Assembly: GCA_945901795.1 (NCBI GenBank)
Contig: CAMDLP010000004.1
Span: forward strand, 32,638 to 96,637
Direction: 5' to 3'
Origin: Akkermansia muciniphila
GTDB lineage: Bacteria; Verrucomicrobiota; Verrucomicrobiia; Verrucomicrobiales; Akkermansiaceae
DNA length: 64,000 nt
Translations under genes and position numbers: made by a program
Notes under the pieces: model-generated
Seen by the model: only the letters and a program-made list of their open reading frames with translations
The model's database searches: none
Told to the model about the DNA's origin: nothing
Part shown: piece after piece, positions 1-8,370 of the stretch
Layout: every line of letters starts with the position of its first letter
How positions within the stretch are numbered: the first letter of the stretch is position 1

Positions 1-51
1 TATGACCTATAAATCCTCGCAGTCACCGGGCTTCCCCCCTAAAACCTCCGC

Positions 52-402
52 ATGAGCGATTCCATAGCCGAACTGACCGCGCAAATCCAAGAATTCGTGG
101 ACGCCCGCGAGTGGCGGAAATTTCACAACGCCAAGGATCTCGCTGTGGCCATCGCCGCCGAGGCCGGGGAGCTGATGCAGCATTTCGTCTGGCAGCAGGA
201 AGAGCAGATCGAAAAACGCTTGGAAAAAAACCGCGAGGAAATCGCCTCCGAGATCGCTGACGTCGCGATCCTGTTATTTGAATTCGCCGACAACCTCGGC
301 ATGAACCTCGGCGATGTCATGCAGGCGAAGATCGCCCGCAACGACGTCCGCTATCCGGTGGAGAAATCCCGCGGCAACAACCTGAAATACTCCGAACTGT
401 GA
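52..402 (+). CDS. MazG-like nucleotide pyrophosphohydrolase
   Basis: A 116-residue all-helical protein of the MazG-like/dCTPase (RS21-C6) type. Such enzymes hydrolyse nucleoside triphosphates to monophosphate and pyrophosphate and help clean the nucleotide pool. The metal-binding pattern is visible: EAGEL near residues 37-41 and an EEIASEIADV block near residues 61-70 supply the acidic ligands. The length fits a single-domain family member. The stop overlaps the GTG start of rsmH (GTGA), so the two are probably translationally coupled. The exact substrate cannot be read from sequence. Confidence 0.88.
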   Translation: MSDSIAELTAQIQEFVDAREWRKFHNAKDLAVAIAAEAGELMQHFVWQQEEQIEKRLEKNREEIASEIADVAILLFEFADNLGMNLGDVMQAKIARNDVRYPVEKSRGNNLKYSEL

Positions 403-1430
403 GCGACGACGAATCCCCGCGCCCGCCGCGGCGCAAGCGCTACAGCGGGAAAAACCCCCGCCGTTTCGAGGACAAATACAAGGAGCACGACCCCGCCCGC
501 TACGGCGAGACGGTCGCCAAGGTCATCGCCTCCGGCAAGACGCCCGCGGGTTCTCACATTCCGATCCTCACGGACGAATGCCTTGAAGCTCTCAAGTTAG
601 AACCCGGCATGATCGGCGTGGACGCGACGCTCGGCTACGGCGGCCATGCTGCGAGGATTCTGGAGAAAATCGCTCCTGATGGAAAACTCATCGGCCTGGA
701 TCTCGATCCGTTGGAGCTTCCGAAAACCGCCGCCCGCTTGCGCGCGACGGGCTTCGCCGAGGATCGTTTTGAAGCCGTGCGCTCCAACTACGCCGGCATT
801 GCCAAAGTTCTGGCAGAACGCGGCTTGCAGGAGGTGGATTTCATCTTCGCCGATCTCGGTTGCTCCTCGATGCAGTTCGACGATCCGTCACGCGGCTTCA
901 GTTTCAAAGCCGCCGGCCCGCTCGACATGCGGATGAATCCAAGCCGCGGCCTATCCGCTGCCGACTGGCTGGCGAAAGTCAGTATCGAGAAACTCGAAAC
1001 CGCCCTTCACGAGCATGCGGACGAACCCCGTGCGGAATCCATCGCACTTGCTCTCGCGGGAACTTGGTTTTCCAGCACCATCGCCCTTGCCCAGGCGATC
1101 CGCGAGTCTGTCCGCATCAGCGACGAGGACGAGCGGGAGCTCACCGTGCGCCGGGTCTTCCAGGCGGTTAGGATCGCGGTGAACGAGGAGTTCACCGCGC
1201 TCGACGCGTTTCTGCGGGTCCTACCCAAGTGCCTGAAGCCGGGCGCGCGGGCGGCCATTCTCAGCTTCCACTCGGGCGAGGACCGCCGGGTGAAACAGTC
1301 GATGAGAGCCGGCGTCCGCGACGGGATCTATTCCGAAACGAGCGACGGCCCCATCACCGCCGGCCCGGAAGAGCGGCGCTTGAATCCGAGGAGCAGCGCC
1401 GCCAAGTTGCGCTGGGTCACGCGGGCCTAA
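399..1430 (+). CDS. rsmH: 16S rRNA (cytosine(1402)-N4)-methyltransferase RsmH
   Basis: RsmH (MraW) methylates N4 of C1402 in 16S rRNA using S-adenosylmethionine. The SAM-binding segment VDATLGYGGHA lies near residue 74, followed by the family signature DLGCSSMQFD and DMRMN. The C-terminal part carries LSFHSGEDRRVK. At 343 residues it is longer than usual (about 310) because roughly 50 basic, charged residues precede the normal start (HIPILTDECLEAL). The GTG start overlapping the previous stop gives this extension; a later internal start is possible. rsmH usually heads a cell-division cluster, but none follows here. Confidence 0.95.
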   Translation: MSDDESPRPPRRKRYSGKNPRRFEDKYKEHDPARYGETVAKVIASGKTPAGSHIPILTDECLEALKLEPGMIGVDATLGYGGHAARILEKIAPDGKLIGLDLDPLELPKTAARLRATGFAEDRFEAVRSNYAGIAKVLAERGLQEVDFIFADLGCSSMQFDDPSRGFSFKAAGPLDMRMNPSRGLSAADWLAKVSIEKLETALHEHADEPRAESIALALAGTWFSSTIALAQAIRESVRISDEDERELTVRRVFQAVRIAVNEEFTALDAFLRVLPKCLKPGARAAILSFHSGEDRRVKQSMRAGVRDGIYSETSDGPITAGPEERRLNPRSSAAKLRWVTRA

Positions 1431-1521
1431 CGAATGAAGCTGCGCGGTCCGGCATGGGTTCTTCCTCGACGGCGGCGCGTGACCCGTGCTGGCTATTGCC
1501 CGTCACGCCATCCATTGAATC

Positions 1522-2340
1522 ATGCCCGAACTTCCCGAAGTCGAAACCACCCGCCGCGGCATCGAGCCGCATGTCAGCGGGGCGCGGATCAAGGAGCTGA
1601 TCATCCGGCGTCATGATTTGCGCCAGCCGGTTTCGGAGAACATCTTGGAAATCGAAGGGCGCAAGATCCGGCGCGTGACGAGGCGCTCGAAGTATCTGTT
1701 ACTTGAAATCGACGACGGCTCCACTCTGCTGATCCACCTCGGGATGTCCGGCAGCTTGCGGGTGATCGATCCGGCGGATGAGTGGAAAAAGCACGACCAC
1801 ATCGGCATCACGCTGGGAAATGGCAAGCAGCTGCGCTTCCACGATCCCCGGCGCTTCGGGCTGGTGCTGCGGCTGATGGAGTCCGACCCGATGACGCACG
1901 CGTTGCTAAGAAGCCTCGGCCCGGAACCGTTGGAAAGCGGCTTCACCGTTGAGCACCTCAAAGCCGCCTGCGCGAAACGCTCGGCCGCGATCAAGCTCGT
2001 CATCATGGATGCGAAAGCCGTCGTCGGCGTGGGAAATATCTACGCTTCCGAGGCCTTGTTCCGCGCCGGCATCCGGCCGCAAACCCCGGCGCACAAACTC
2101 ACGAAACCGCGCTTGGAAAAACTCGTTGCGTCGATCTGCCAGGTTCTATCCGCCTCCATCGAGGAAGGCGGCACGACGTTGCGGGATTTCCTCAACTCTG
2201 ACGGCAAGCCCGGTTATTTCAAACAGCGGCTCTTCGTTTATGACCGGAAGGGCGAGCCTTGCCGCGGTTGCGAAACTTCTATCCGCCATGAGGTTCTCGG
2301 TCAGCGCGCGACGTATTGGTGCCCGGTCTGTCAGAAGTAG
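1522..2340 (+). CDS. mutM: Formamidopyrimidine-DNA glycosylase (Fpg/MutM)
   Basis: MutM removes oxidised purines such as 8-oxoguanine and cuts the resulting abasic site (base excision repair). The mature N-terminus MPELPEVETTRRGI contains the catalytic Pro2 and Glu3. The C-terminal zinc finger is intact, with Cys247, Cys250, Cys267 and Cys270 spaced C-x2-C-x16-C-x2-C. The helix-two-turn-helix segment with VGVGNIYASEALF is also present. The 272-residue length is normal. The gene follows rsmH after 91 bases and runs convergent with prmA. Confidence 0.97.
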   Translation: MPELPEVETTRRGIEPHVSGARIKELIIRRHDLRQPVSENILEIEGRKIRRVTRRSKYLLLEIDDGSTLLIHLGMSGSLRVIDPADEWKKHDHIGITLGNGKQLRFHDPRRFGLVLRLMESDPMTHALLRSLGPEPLESGFTVEHLKAACAKRSAAIKLVIMDAKAVVGVGNIYASEALFRAGIRPQTPAHKLTKPRLEKLVASICQVLSASIEEGGTTLRDFLNSDGKPGYFKQRLFVYDRKGEPCRGCETSIRHEVLGQRATYWCPVCQK

Positions 2341-2346
2341 CTTTCC

Positions 2347-3210
2347 TCAGGCCCCCGCCGCGATCAAGTCCGCCAGATGCCCGCCGTGCGCGGTCACCCA
2401 TTTGCCCTTTTTCACCACCTTGGTGAAACCGAGTCCGCTGGCCGCCGCGGCTTTGAAAACGTCCCAAGCCTGCGTCGCAAGGATGCCGGAAACGATCAGG
2501 TCGCCGCCGGGCGCAAGCGATTTCGCGATCACCGGCCAAGCCTCGATCAGGATGGTGGAAAATAAGTTAGCGAGCACCACGTCGTAGCCCTTTTTGCGCG
2601 GCTTCCATTTCAGGACGTCCTGTTCCCGCATCAGGATGTCCGGCGTGCCGTTGCGTTCGATGTTGCGAATGCCGACGGCGACGGCGAACGGGTCGAAATC
2701 ACAGGCGAAGGTCTCTCCCGCACCCAGCTTCTTCGCGGCGATGGCCAGCACGCCGGTGCCGGTGCCGAGGTCGGCGACCGTCCAGTTGGTGCCTTTGCGG
2801 GCGCGGGCGACGTCCACGAGCAGACGCAGGCAGGTCGATGTGGTCGCGTGATCGCCGGTGCCGAAGGCCATTTCCGGCGGGATCACGATGATCTCGCGCT
2901 TCGGATTCGCCTTTTTCAGCGCGGCGAGTTCCTTCGGGCGTTTTTCCGCGGTCAGCATGAAAACGTCGCGCACCTTGACCGGGCGGGGGGCTTCGACCGG
3001 CTTGTCCCACTCGGCGGCGGCCATTTTGCGGACGCTGCCGCCGAATTGCGCGACGACGGCGTCGGCTTCCTTTTGGGTGGCGCAGAAGAGCCGGACGCGG
3101 ATGGATTTGCCGCCCTTGATCATCTCGATGACCAGATTCGGATTTCCAGCGAACCGTTCTTCCCAGGCATCCATCCACTTCGCGGCGGAGAGTTTCGACC
3201 AAACGAACAT
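2347..3210 (-). CDS. prmA: Ribosomal protein L11 methyltransferase PrmA-like
   Basis: A SAM-dependent methyltransferase of the PrmA family, which trimethylates ribosomal protein L11. The SAM motif DLGTGTGVLAIAAKKLGAG is preceded by the family signature FGTGDHATTSTCL and followed by the motif-IV-like ANLFSTILIE. The N-terminal alpha/beta domain is divergent, as is common in PrmA proteins. The start at 3210 (MFVWSKL) is chosen because the longer open frame runs back through the tRNA gene. The gene lies 35 bases after tRNA-Gly on the same strand and may share its transcript. Confidence 0.85.
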   Translation of the reverse strand: MFVWSKLSAAKWMDAWEERFAGNPNLVIEMIKGGKSIRVRLFCATQKEADAVVAQFGGSVRKMAAAEWDKPVEAPRPVKVRDVFMLTAEKRPKELAALKKANPKREIIVIPPEMAFGTGDHATTSTCLRLLVDVARARKGTNWTVADLGTGTGVLAIAAKKLGAGETFACDFDPFAVAVGIRNIERNGTPDILMREQDVLKWKPRKKGYDVVLANLFSTILIEAWPVIAKSLAPGGDLIVSGILATQAWDVFKAAAASGLGFTKVVKKGKWVTAHGGHLADLIAAGA

Positions 3211-3245
3211 GAGAAATTGCGGAGGGAAATGCGCTCCGGGGAAAT

Positions 3246-3320
3246 TGGAGCGGGCGATGAGATTCGAACTCACGACATCCACCTTGGCAAGGTGGCGCTC
3301 TACCACTGAGCTACGCCCGC
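3246..3320 (-). tRNA. tRNA-Gly (anticodon GCC)
   Basis: Read on the minus strand, a full cloverleaf can be drawn. The 7-bp acceptor stem is GCGGGCG/CGCCCGC with discriminator U and an encoded CCA. The D arm contains AGCTCAGTGGTAGAGC. The anticodon stem CCACCTT/AAGGTGG carries GCC (plus-strand 3286-3288), and the T loop is GTTCGAATC. The anticodon reads GGC and GGU glycine codons. Confidence 0.97.
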
Positions 3321-3430
3321 GTCGGAAAACGCGTCGACGGCTTTCTACATGGGGCCGGATCACGGGCAAGCCAAAATTCACAAATTTTCCATGTTCATTT
3401 TTCCGGCGCTGCGTTTCCTTTGCCGCACGC

Positions 3431-4219
3431 ATGTCCGACAAGCTCGCTGAAATCATCGCCACCAAACACCTCGAAGTCGCCGCCCTCATGCCGCGCGCCG
3501 CGTTGCTCCGCGCCGGAGCCCTCCAGCGCAACGATTTCGGCGGCTTCCGCGCCGCGCTCGATCGCGGCCCCGGCCGGCTCGGGGTCATCGCCGAGGTGAA
3601 AAAGGCGTCGCCCTCCGTCGGCCTGATCGATCCGGACTTCGATCCCGTCCGCCAGGCGAAGCGCTATCTGGACGGCGGCGCGTCCTGCCTCTCGATCCTT
3701 ACCGACGAACAATATTTCCAAGGCTCGCTCGCCTATCTCTCGCAAATCTCGAAATTTTCCGCCGCCCCGCTCCTCCGCAAGGACTTCATGATCCACGAGG
3801 TGCAAATCCACGAAGCCGTCGTCACCGGGGCCGACGCGATCCTTCTCATCGTTGCCGCGCTCGACGACGAAACGCTCCGCCGCCTCTATGACGAGGCAAA
3901 ATCGTTCTCGCTCGACGTGCTCGTCGAAGTCCATGACATCCGGGAAATGGAGCGCGCGCTCGAACTTGGCGCCGACCTGATCGGCGTGAACAACCGGAAT
4001 TTGAAGACCTTCGCCGTCGATCTCGCCACCACCGAGCAGCTCGCCGAGGAAGTCCCGGACGACGTGCTGCTCGTTTCGGAAAGCGGGATCAAGTCCGTGG
4101 AAGACGCCCGCCGCGTGCTCGAAGCCGGGGCAAACGCCGTGCTCATCGGCGAAGCACTCATGCGCGCCCACGACCCATCGCGGGAAATCGAGGCCTATCT
4201 GGCGCTTGAAAGTGTCTGA
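3431..4219 (+). CDS. trpC: Indole-3-glycerol-phosphate synthase TrpC
   Basis: TrpC closes the indole ring to form indole-3-glycerol phosphate in tryptophan synthesis. The TIM-barrel signatures are clear: VIAEVKKASPSVG carries the catalytic lysine, LRKDFMIHEVQI follows, then GVNNRNLKTF, VSESGIKS and ANAVLIGEALM. Length (262 residues) is normal. The start at 3431 (MSDKLAEI) is chosen over a far longer frame that runs antisense through prmA and the tRNA. No other trp genes are adjacent, so the pathway is scattered. Confidence 0.96.
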   Translation: MSDKLAEIIATKHLEVAALMPRAALLRAGALQRNDFGGFRAALDRGPGRLGVIAEVKKASPSVGLIDPDFDPVRQAKRYLDGGASCLSILTDEQYFQGSLAYLSQISKFSAAPLLRKDFMIHEVQIHEAVVTGADAILLIVAALDDETLRRLYDEAKSFSLDVLVEVHDIREMERALELGADLIGVNNRNLKTFAVDLATTEQLAEEVPDDVLLVSESGIKSVEDARRVLEAGANAVLIGEALMRAHDPSREIEAYLALESV

Positions 4220-4339
4220 CGGCAGGCTTATTGCTGCTTTGCAAGCGGCGGTTTTTGTGGAATTGAATGCCTGCTGCACTTTCATCCGGGCTGCTGATTT
4301 ATTTGAAACCCATCTACTTTTCCGGCTCCAGACTGATCC

Positions 4340-5968
4340 ATGAAACGAAATTTCCGGCCTATCGTCACCTTTGGGATCGTCGCGTTTTGCGGCCTTCTCG
4401 GGTGGTTGGCGCTCCGGGACACGGGTGGGACCGCTGCGCGCCGCCAGTCGGAGCGACCGCTCCGGGAAGTCGCGGCGTCCGCCAGGTCGAAGGCTCCGCG
4501 GACCGCGAGACACCTCGTCCGCGACGAGTTCCGGGACGGTACGACCGTGGAGATTTTCGCCAGCAGCGAGCCGGGCGAGGTGATCCTGCGTTTTCCCTCG
4601 GAGGAAACTTACGGCAACTTCCTGTTCGCGCTCGAGGGCGGCGGCAAGACCCGCCTGATAGGACGGCTGGACCCGCTCAAAGCCGTCCGTCTCGGCTACG
4701 ACGAGTGGTCGGATCTCTCCAACCTTTTGGCCGGGGAAAACATCAGCGCCTACGATTCGCTGCCCTCCGTGCCCGCCCCGACTCCGGTTAGTGGCGGCTA
4801 TCAGGACGAGCTCGTCGGATTCGGCGACGGACTGCTGCCGTGGCTCGGCATCACCTCGGACAATTCCAACTGGGGAGCCGGAGTTAGAATCGCGGTGCTC
4901 GACACCGGCGTTGTCCCGCATCCCGCGCTGCCGGGGCTTATGAAATCCATCGAGATCAAACCTTTCCCGCAGGATTTTAGCAAAACGCGCGGCCACGGCA
5001 CGGCGGTCGCCTCGCTGATCGCGGGCAACGACGCGTCCGCGCCCGGAGTCGCCCCCGCGGCGGAAATCATTTCCATCCGGATCGCCGACGAGTCCGGAAA
5101 GGCCGACTCCTTCGCGCTCGCCGCCGGCATTATCGCCGCCATCGACGCCGGGGCGCAGATCATCAATATCTCGATGGGCACCCCCGAGAACAACCCGCTC
5201 ATCGAGGATGCCGTGCTCTACGCCCACAAGCGGCAAGTTCTGATCGTCGCGGCATCGGGAAATTCCGAGCAAGCCGATGCCTCCTATCCGGCGGCTTATC
5301 CGAGCGTCATCAGCGTCGGTGCGGTGGACGCGCGCGGCGAGCACCTCGAGTTTTCTAACTACGGCACCTATCTCTCCGTCACCGCGCCCGGCCACTCGCT
5401 CAACGTGGCCTGGCCGGGAAATCGCTACGCCCGGATCAGCGGCACCTCGGCCAGCGCGCCCATCGTCGCCGGAGCTATCGCGGCGACCATGTCCAGCGGT
5501 GCCGGCGTCACGATGAGCGCCAGCCAGGCGGCGGAAATCGTCATGAACTATTCGAACGAGGCCGGCATTCCGGGGCCGGATTCCGAATACGGCGTGGGCA
5601 TCATCGACATGGGCCGCGTCATGAGCCGCGGCGTCCCGGGAATCATCGATGCCGCGATCACCCACCAGCAGATTTCGAAATCCAGCGATCCCGCTGCCAG
5701 CGACGAGATCCAAGTCACCGTGCAAAACCGCGGCACCGCTGTCCTAGTCAATACGCTCGTGGAAATCACCACGCCCATCGGCAGCCGTCAGTTCAATGTG
5801 ACGACTCTCGCCCCCGGAGCGGTGCAAACCTTCTCGATGCCTGTCCGGCTGGGCGGCCTGCCGAAAAACGAGCCGCTCCAAGTCAGCTCAGCGCTGGATT
5901 TCGGAGCGATGGGGCAGGACGTCACGCCGCATAACAACCGCCGGAGCGACGCGCTCTACCGGCGCTAA
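4340..5968 (+). CDS. Membrane-anchored subtilisin-like (S8) serine protease
   Basis: A 542-residue exported protease. An N-terminal hydrophobic segment (about residues 8-25) acts as signal or anchor. The catalytic triad is complete: Asp188 in AVLDTG, His219 in GHGTAVAS and Ser370 in SGTSASAP, with the oxyanion Asn308 in AASGN. Residues about 440-540 form a beta-rich CARDB-like domain (VTVQNRGTAVLVNT) of the sort used for adhesion or cell-surface placement. The segment between anchor and catalytic domain (about 35-150) may be a propeptide. It stands alone between trpC and a dispersed repeat; the substrate is unknown. Confidence 0.92.
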   Translation: MKRNFRPIVTFGIVAFCGLLGWLALRDTGGTAARRQSERPLREVAASARSKAPRTARHLVRDEFRDGTTVEIFASSEPGEVILRFPSEETYGNFLFALEGGGKTRLIGRLDPLKAVRLGYDEWSDLSNLLAGENISAYDSLPSVPAPTPVSGGYQDELVGFGDGLLPWLGITSDNSNWGAGVRIAVLDTGVVPHPALPGLMKSIEIKPFPQDFSKTRGHGTAVASLIAGNDASAPGVAPAAEIISIRIADESGKADSFALAAGIIAAIDAGAQIINISMGTPENNPLIEDAVLYAHKRQVLIVAASGNSEQADASYPAAYPSVISVGAVDARGEHLEFSNYGTYLSVTAPGHSLNVAWPGNRYARISGTSASAPIVAGAIAATMSSGAGVTMSASQAAEIVMNYSNEAGIPGPDSEYGVGIIDMGRVMSRGVPGIIDAAITHQQISKSSDPAASDEIQVTVQNRGTAVLVNTLVEITTPIGSRQFNVTTLAPGAVQTFSMPVRLGGLPKNEPLQVSSALDFGAMGQDVTPHNNRRSDALYRR

Positions 5969-6014
5969 CGGGATAAGGGGCGTGGTATTAGACTCGGCGC
6001 GAGACGCGCCAGCC

Positions 6015-6166
6015 ACGGAGTGCGGCACGCTCTGCTGCCGCCGGCGGGGGATGGAAGCTCTGCTCCATGGGGTGCGGAGCTCTTGTTTTTCCATGCGAAG
6101 AGCTCCGCGCCGCATCCGGCAGAGCCGGAGCTGCCGGGGGCGCGAGCAGAGCATCGCGCACTCCGG
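6015..6166. repeat. Dispersed intergenic inverted-repeat element, copy 1
   Basis: About 150 bp ending in imperfect terminal inverted repeats (GGAGTGCGgcacGCTCTGCT at the left; the reverse complement of the right end reads GGAGTGCGcgatGCTCTGCT). Internal shorter palindromes surround GGAGCTCTT and GCCGGAGCTGCC. A second copy in opposite orientation lies at 22731-22890. It has no transposase and looks MITE-like or REP-like. Short open frames inside it are artefacts. Confidence 0.85.
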
Positions 6167-6197
6167 GACATGCGAAGGGAGGAGACCTCCCTTCCCC

Positions 6198-6764
6198 TTA
6201 GAGGTAATACGGCTTGAGCATCCAGTAACAGACCGGGCCGGTGACGGCGACGTAGAGCCACAGCGGGAAGACCCAGCGGGCGAGCTTGCGGTGGGCGGCG
6301 AAGCGGTTGGTCCAACCGGCGATGAAGGTGAACAGGATGAACGGCAGGCTCACCGCCGCGGAGACGATGTGGGTGATGAGCAGGAGGAAATAAACCGTGC
6401 GCATGGTGCCCGTGCCGCCGTAGCGCGTCGGGTCGTTGGTCATGTGATAGGCGACGTAGGAGAGTAGGAACAGCACCGAGAGGAACATGGCAAAAACCAT
6501 GGTGGCGCGGTGCAGACGGACATTGCCGAGCTTGATGAAGATCACGGAGACGAGCAGCACCACGGCGGCGAGCGCGTTGATCCCGGCGTGGAGCGGCGGC
6601 AGGAAGGTGGTGCTCCAGCCTTCCGGCAGCGGCAGCTTGACCTTCTGCATGACCACCACGAGCAGCAGCACTGCGGCGGATAGAATCCATGCGGCGAGGC
6701 CGAGTTTTTTCGAGAGCTCCTCCTGCGGCGGGCGGGCGAGCCATTGGTTGCGTTCGTCGTTCAT
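6198..6764 (-). CDS. DUF420 family membrane protein (oxidase-assembly-like)
   Basis: A 188-residue integral membrane protein with about five hydrophobic segments and well-spaced histidines (LHAG, LHRATM, YVAYHM, LITHIVSA, AAHRKLARW). This pattern matches the DUF420/CtaM-like family, members of which support assembly or haem handling of haem-copper oxidases. Its stop codon is TAA at 6198-6200. The start overlaps the stop of the SCO-like gene by one base, so the three genes 8265 to 6198 form an operon. The oxidase subunits are not in the window. Confidence 0.8.
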   Translation of the reverse strand: MNDERNQWLARPPQEELSKKLGLAAWILSAAVLLLVVVMQKVKLPLPEGWSTTFLPPLHAGINALAAVVLLVSVIFIKLGNVRLHRATMVFAMFLSVLFLLSYVAYHMTNDPTRYGGTGTMRTVYFLLLITHIVSAAVSLPFILFTFIAGWTNRFAAHRKLARWVFPLWLYVAVTGPVCYWMLKPYYL

Positions 6765-7489
6765 CAGATGCCGGGGGATTCGTTTTTTTCAAGTTCCGCG
6801 CGGATGCGGCCGAACAACTCGTCCTTGAGCTTCTGGTAGAGATTTGGATCGAGCTTCTTGCCTTCCTCGGAGCGGGCGTCGGCGAGCGGCCATTTGCCGA
6901 TCACCTTGAAATCGCGGTCCACCAGGATGAAGCCGAGGTCGTGCGCGTATTTGCCGTTGGCCTCGATGTCGAGCGGGTCGGTGCGCTCGCGGATGCCGAA
7001 GAACTTGAGTTCCTTTTCGAGATACTGGTGGGTGGCCTTGGCGTCACCGGCGTTGAGGAACCACCAGTTCTTGGTGTCGGCGCTGAGGGCCTTGGCGTAG
7101 TCGGCGAGCTTCTCCTGCTTGTCGTTTTCCGGGTCCACGGAGATACAGGTGATGTGGAAATCCGGGTGCTTGCCGAACTCGTCGTAGAGTTTCCGCAGCT
7201 CCTCGCCGTTGCGGACGGCGCAGTGCGGGCAGATCGCGAAGAACTCGGCGGCGATCCAGACCTTGCCGCGCAGGTCGGAGAGTTTGACCGGCTGGTTGTC
7301 CTGGTTGACGGCGGATAGATCCTTGGCGATTTCAAACCACTGAGGCGGGGTTTCCTTGCCGGTGTCGATCACCGGTGCCTGATAGGGCGTGTCAAGTCCC
7401 GGCCGCAGCCACATGGCGAGGCTGATGATGCCGACGGAGACTGCAGCGACGCCGGTGTAGAAGAGGGCGATGGTGGTGTTGCGTTTCAT
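6764..7489 (-). CDS. SCO1/SenC-like thioredoxin-fold protein with CPHC
   Basis: A 241-residue protein with one N-terminal membrane anchor (about residues 7-25) and a thioredoxin-like domain of SCO type, the family that delivers copper or keeps cysteines reduced on cytochrome oxidase subunit II. The active motif is CPHC, a C-x2-C thioredoxin-like spacing rather than the usual SCO C-x3-C. The distant family histidine is kept in AHDLGFILVD. The ATG overlaps the previous stop (ATGA), which decides this start. A redox rather than a copper-delivery role is possible. Confidence 0.8.
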   Translation of the reverse strand: MKRNTTIALFYTGVAAVSVGIISLAMWLRPGLDTPYQAPVIDTGKETPPQWFEIAKDLSAVNQDNQPVKLSDLRGKVWIAAEFFAICPHCAVRNGEELRKLYDEFGKHPDFHITCISVDPENDKQEKLADYAKALSADTKNWWFLNAGDAKATHQYLEKELKFFGIRERTDPLDIEANGKYAHDLGFILVDRDFKVIGKWPLADARSEEGKKLDPNLYQKLKDELFGRIRAELEKNESPGI

Positions 7490-8265
7490 CAGTTTTTGAA
7501 GGGTTCCGCGAGTAGTTTGTCGATGGTTTGGTTGAGCAAGACTTCGAGTTCTTCGGCGTTGGTGTTGGCGGTGCCGGTCTTGGCTCCCTTGGCGTCCCAC
7601 GCGGCGGCCTGCTCGAAATCAAAGGTGGCGATGAACGGCGGGCCGCCCTGTTTTTGCGGCACCACGGCGCGGCGGATGTGGCCGTTCTTGTCGATCAGGA
7701 CGATGGCCGCGTCGTAGTCCCATTTGCCGGTCTTCTCGTTCGGATCGGTAGTGGCCTTGAGTTCGTTCTTGATGAACTTGTGGAGGGTTTTCGGCTCGTT
7801 GCCGCCGAGCCACCACTGCGGCAATTTCATGCCGTGGGTGGCCGCGGTCTCGGTGAGGGTGGCGAGAAGTTTTTCCGCGGGGAGAGGATCGATGACGAGC
7901 GAGACGAGGTGGAAATCCGCATCTGCCGCACGGGATTCGGCCAACCGTTTCATAACGGCCATGCTGCGCGCGGCGATCTCCGGGTCTCTCAGGCTGAACA
8001 CGTTGATGGCGATGACTTTTCCACGGAGGTCGGCGAGATCGGCGGTTTTTCCGTCCTGGCGGAGCATCCGCAAATCCCGCTCCGGAGTGATGCGGTAGAT
8101 GACGGCGGGGCGGTCGTCCTTGGCCTGGCCGACCGACCATTTTTCGTAAGCCTTGAGCACCAGCCAACCGCCTAGCAGCATGATGCCAACGAGAACGAAG
8201 GCGGTGTTGCGGAGTTTTTTGGGGTCGCGGATGGCGGGTTCGAGACTGGGATCGGGCAGGGGCAT
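7489..8265 (-). CDS. SCO-like protein lacking the copper/redox cysteines
   Basis: A 258-residue membrane-anchored relative of the downstream SCO-like protein. It has a transmembrane segment near residues 21-38 and the same fold landmarks (DLRGKVIAINVF, LVSLVIDPLP, AAIVLIDKNG). Where the partner has CPHC this protein reads NVFSLRDPEIAARS, with no cysteine in the domain. It therefore cannot bind copper or do thiol chemistry at that site. It is first in the three-gene set with the SCO-like and DUF420 genes. It may be a chaperone-like paralogue; the function is unknown. Confidence 0.72.
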   Translation of the reverse strand: MPLPDPSLEPAIRDPKKLRNTAFVLVGIMLLGGWLVLKAYEKWSVGQAKDDRPAVIYRITPERDLRMLRQDGKTADLADLRGKVIAINVFSLRDPEIAARSMAVMKRLAESRAADADFHLVSLVIDPLPAEKLLATLTETAATHGMKLPQWWLGGNEPKTLHKFIKNELKATTDPNEKTGKWDYDAAIVLIDKNGHIRRAVVPQKQGGPPFIATFDFEQAAAWDAKGAKTGTANTNAEELEVLLNQTIDKLLAEPFKN

Positions 8266-8370
8266 GGGCGGCGGAAGTTGGATTGGCCGGAGAGCAGGCG
8301 GAAATTCCTACGTCACGGGGCACGAGCGGCGGAAGTTAAACGGGAGCGGCGGTGAGGCAAGTGGAAGCAG

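Noticed and set aside
2858..3430. An N-terminal extension of trpC by 191 codons
   Set aside because: It crosses prmA antisense and the tRNA; TrpC homologues begin near MSDKLAEI.
3395..5725. A 776-codon open frame on the minus strand
   Set aside because: It is wholly antisense to trpC and the subtilisin-like protease, both with complete motifs; the GC-rich third positions leave the opposite frame open.
6487..7318. Plus-strand frames opposite the DUF420 and SCO-like genes
   Set aside because: The minus-strand genes have overlapping starts and stops and clear membrane and active-site motifs.
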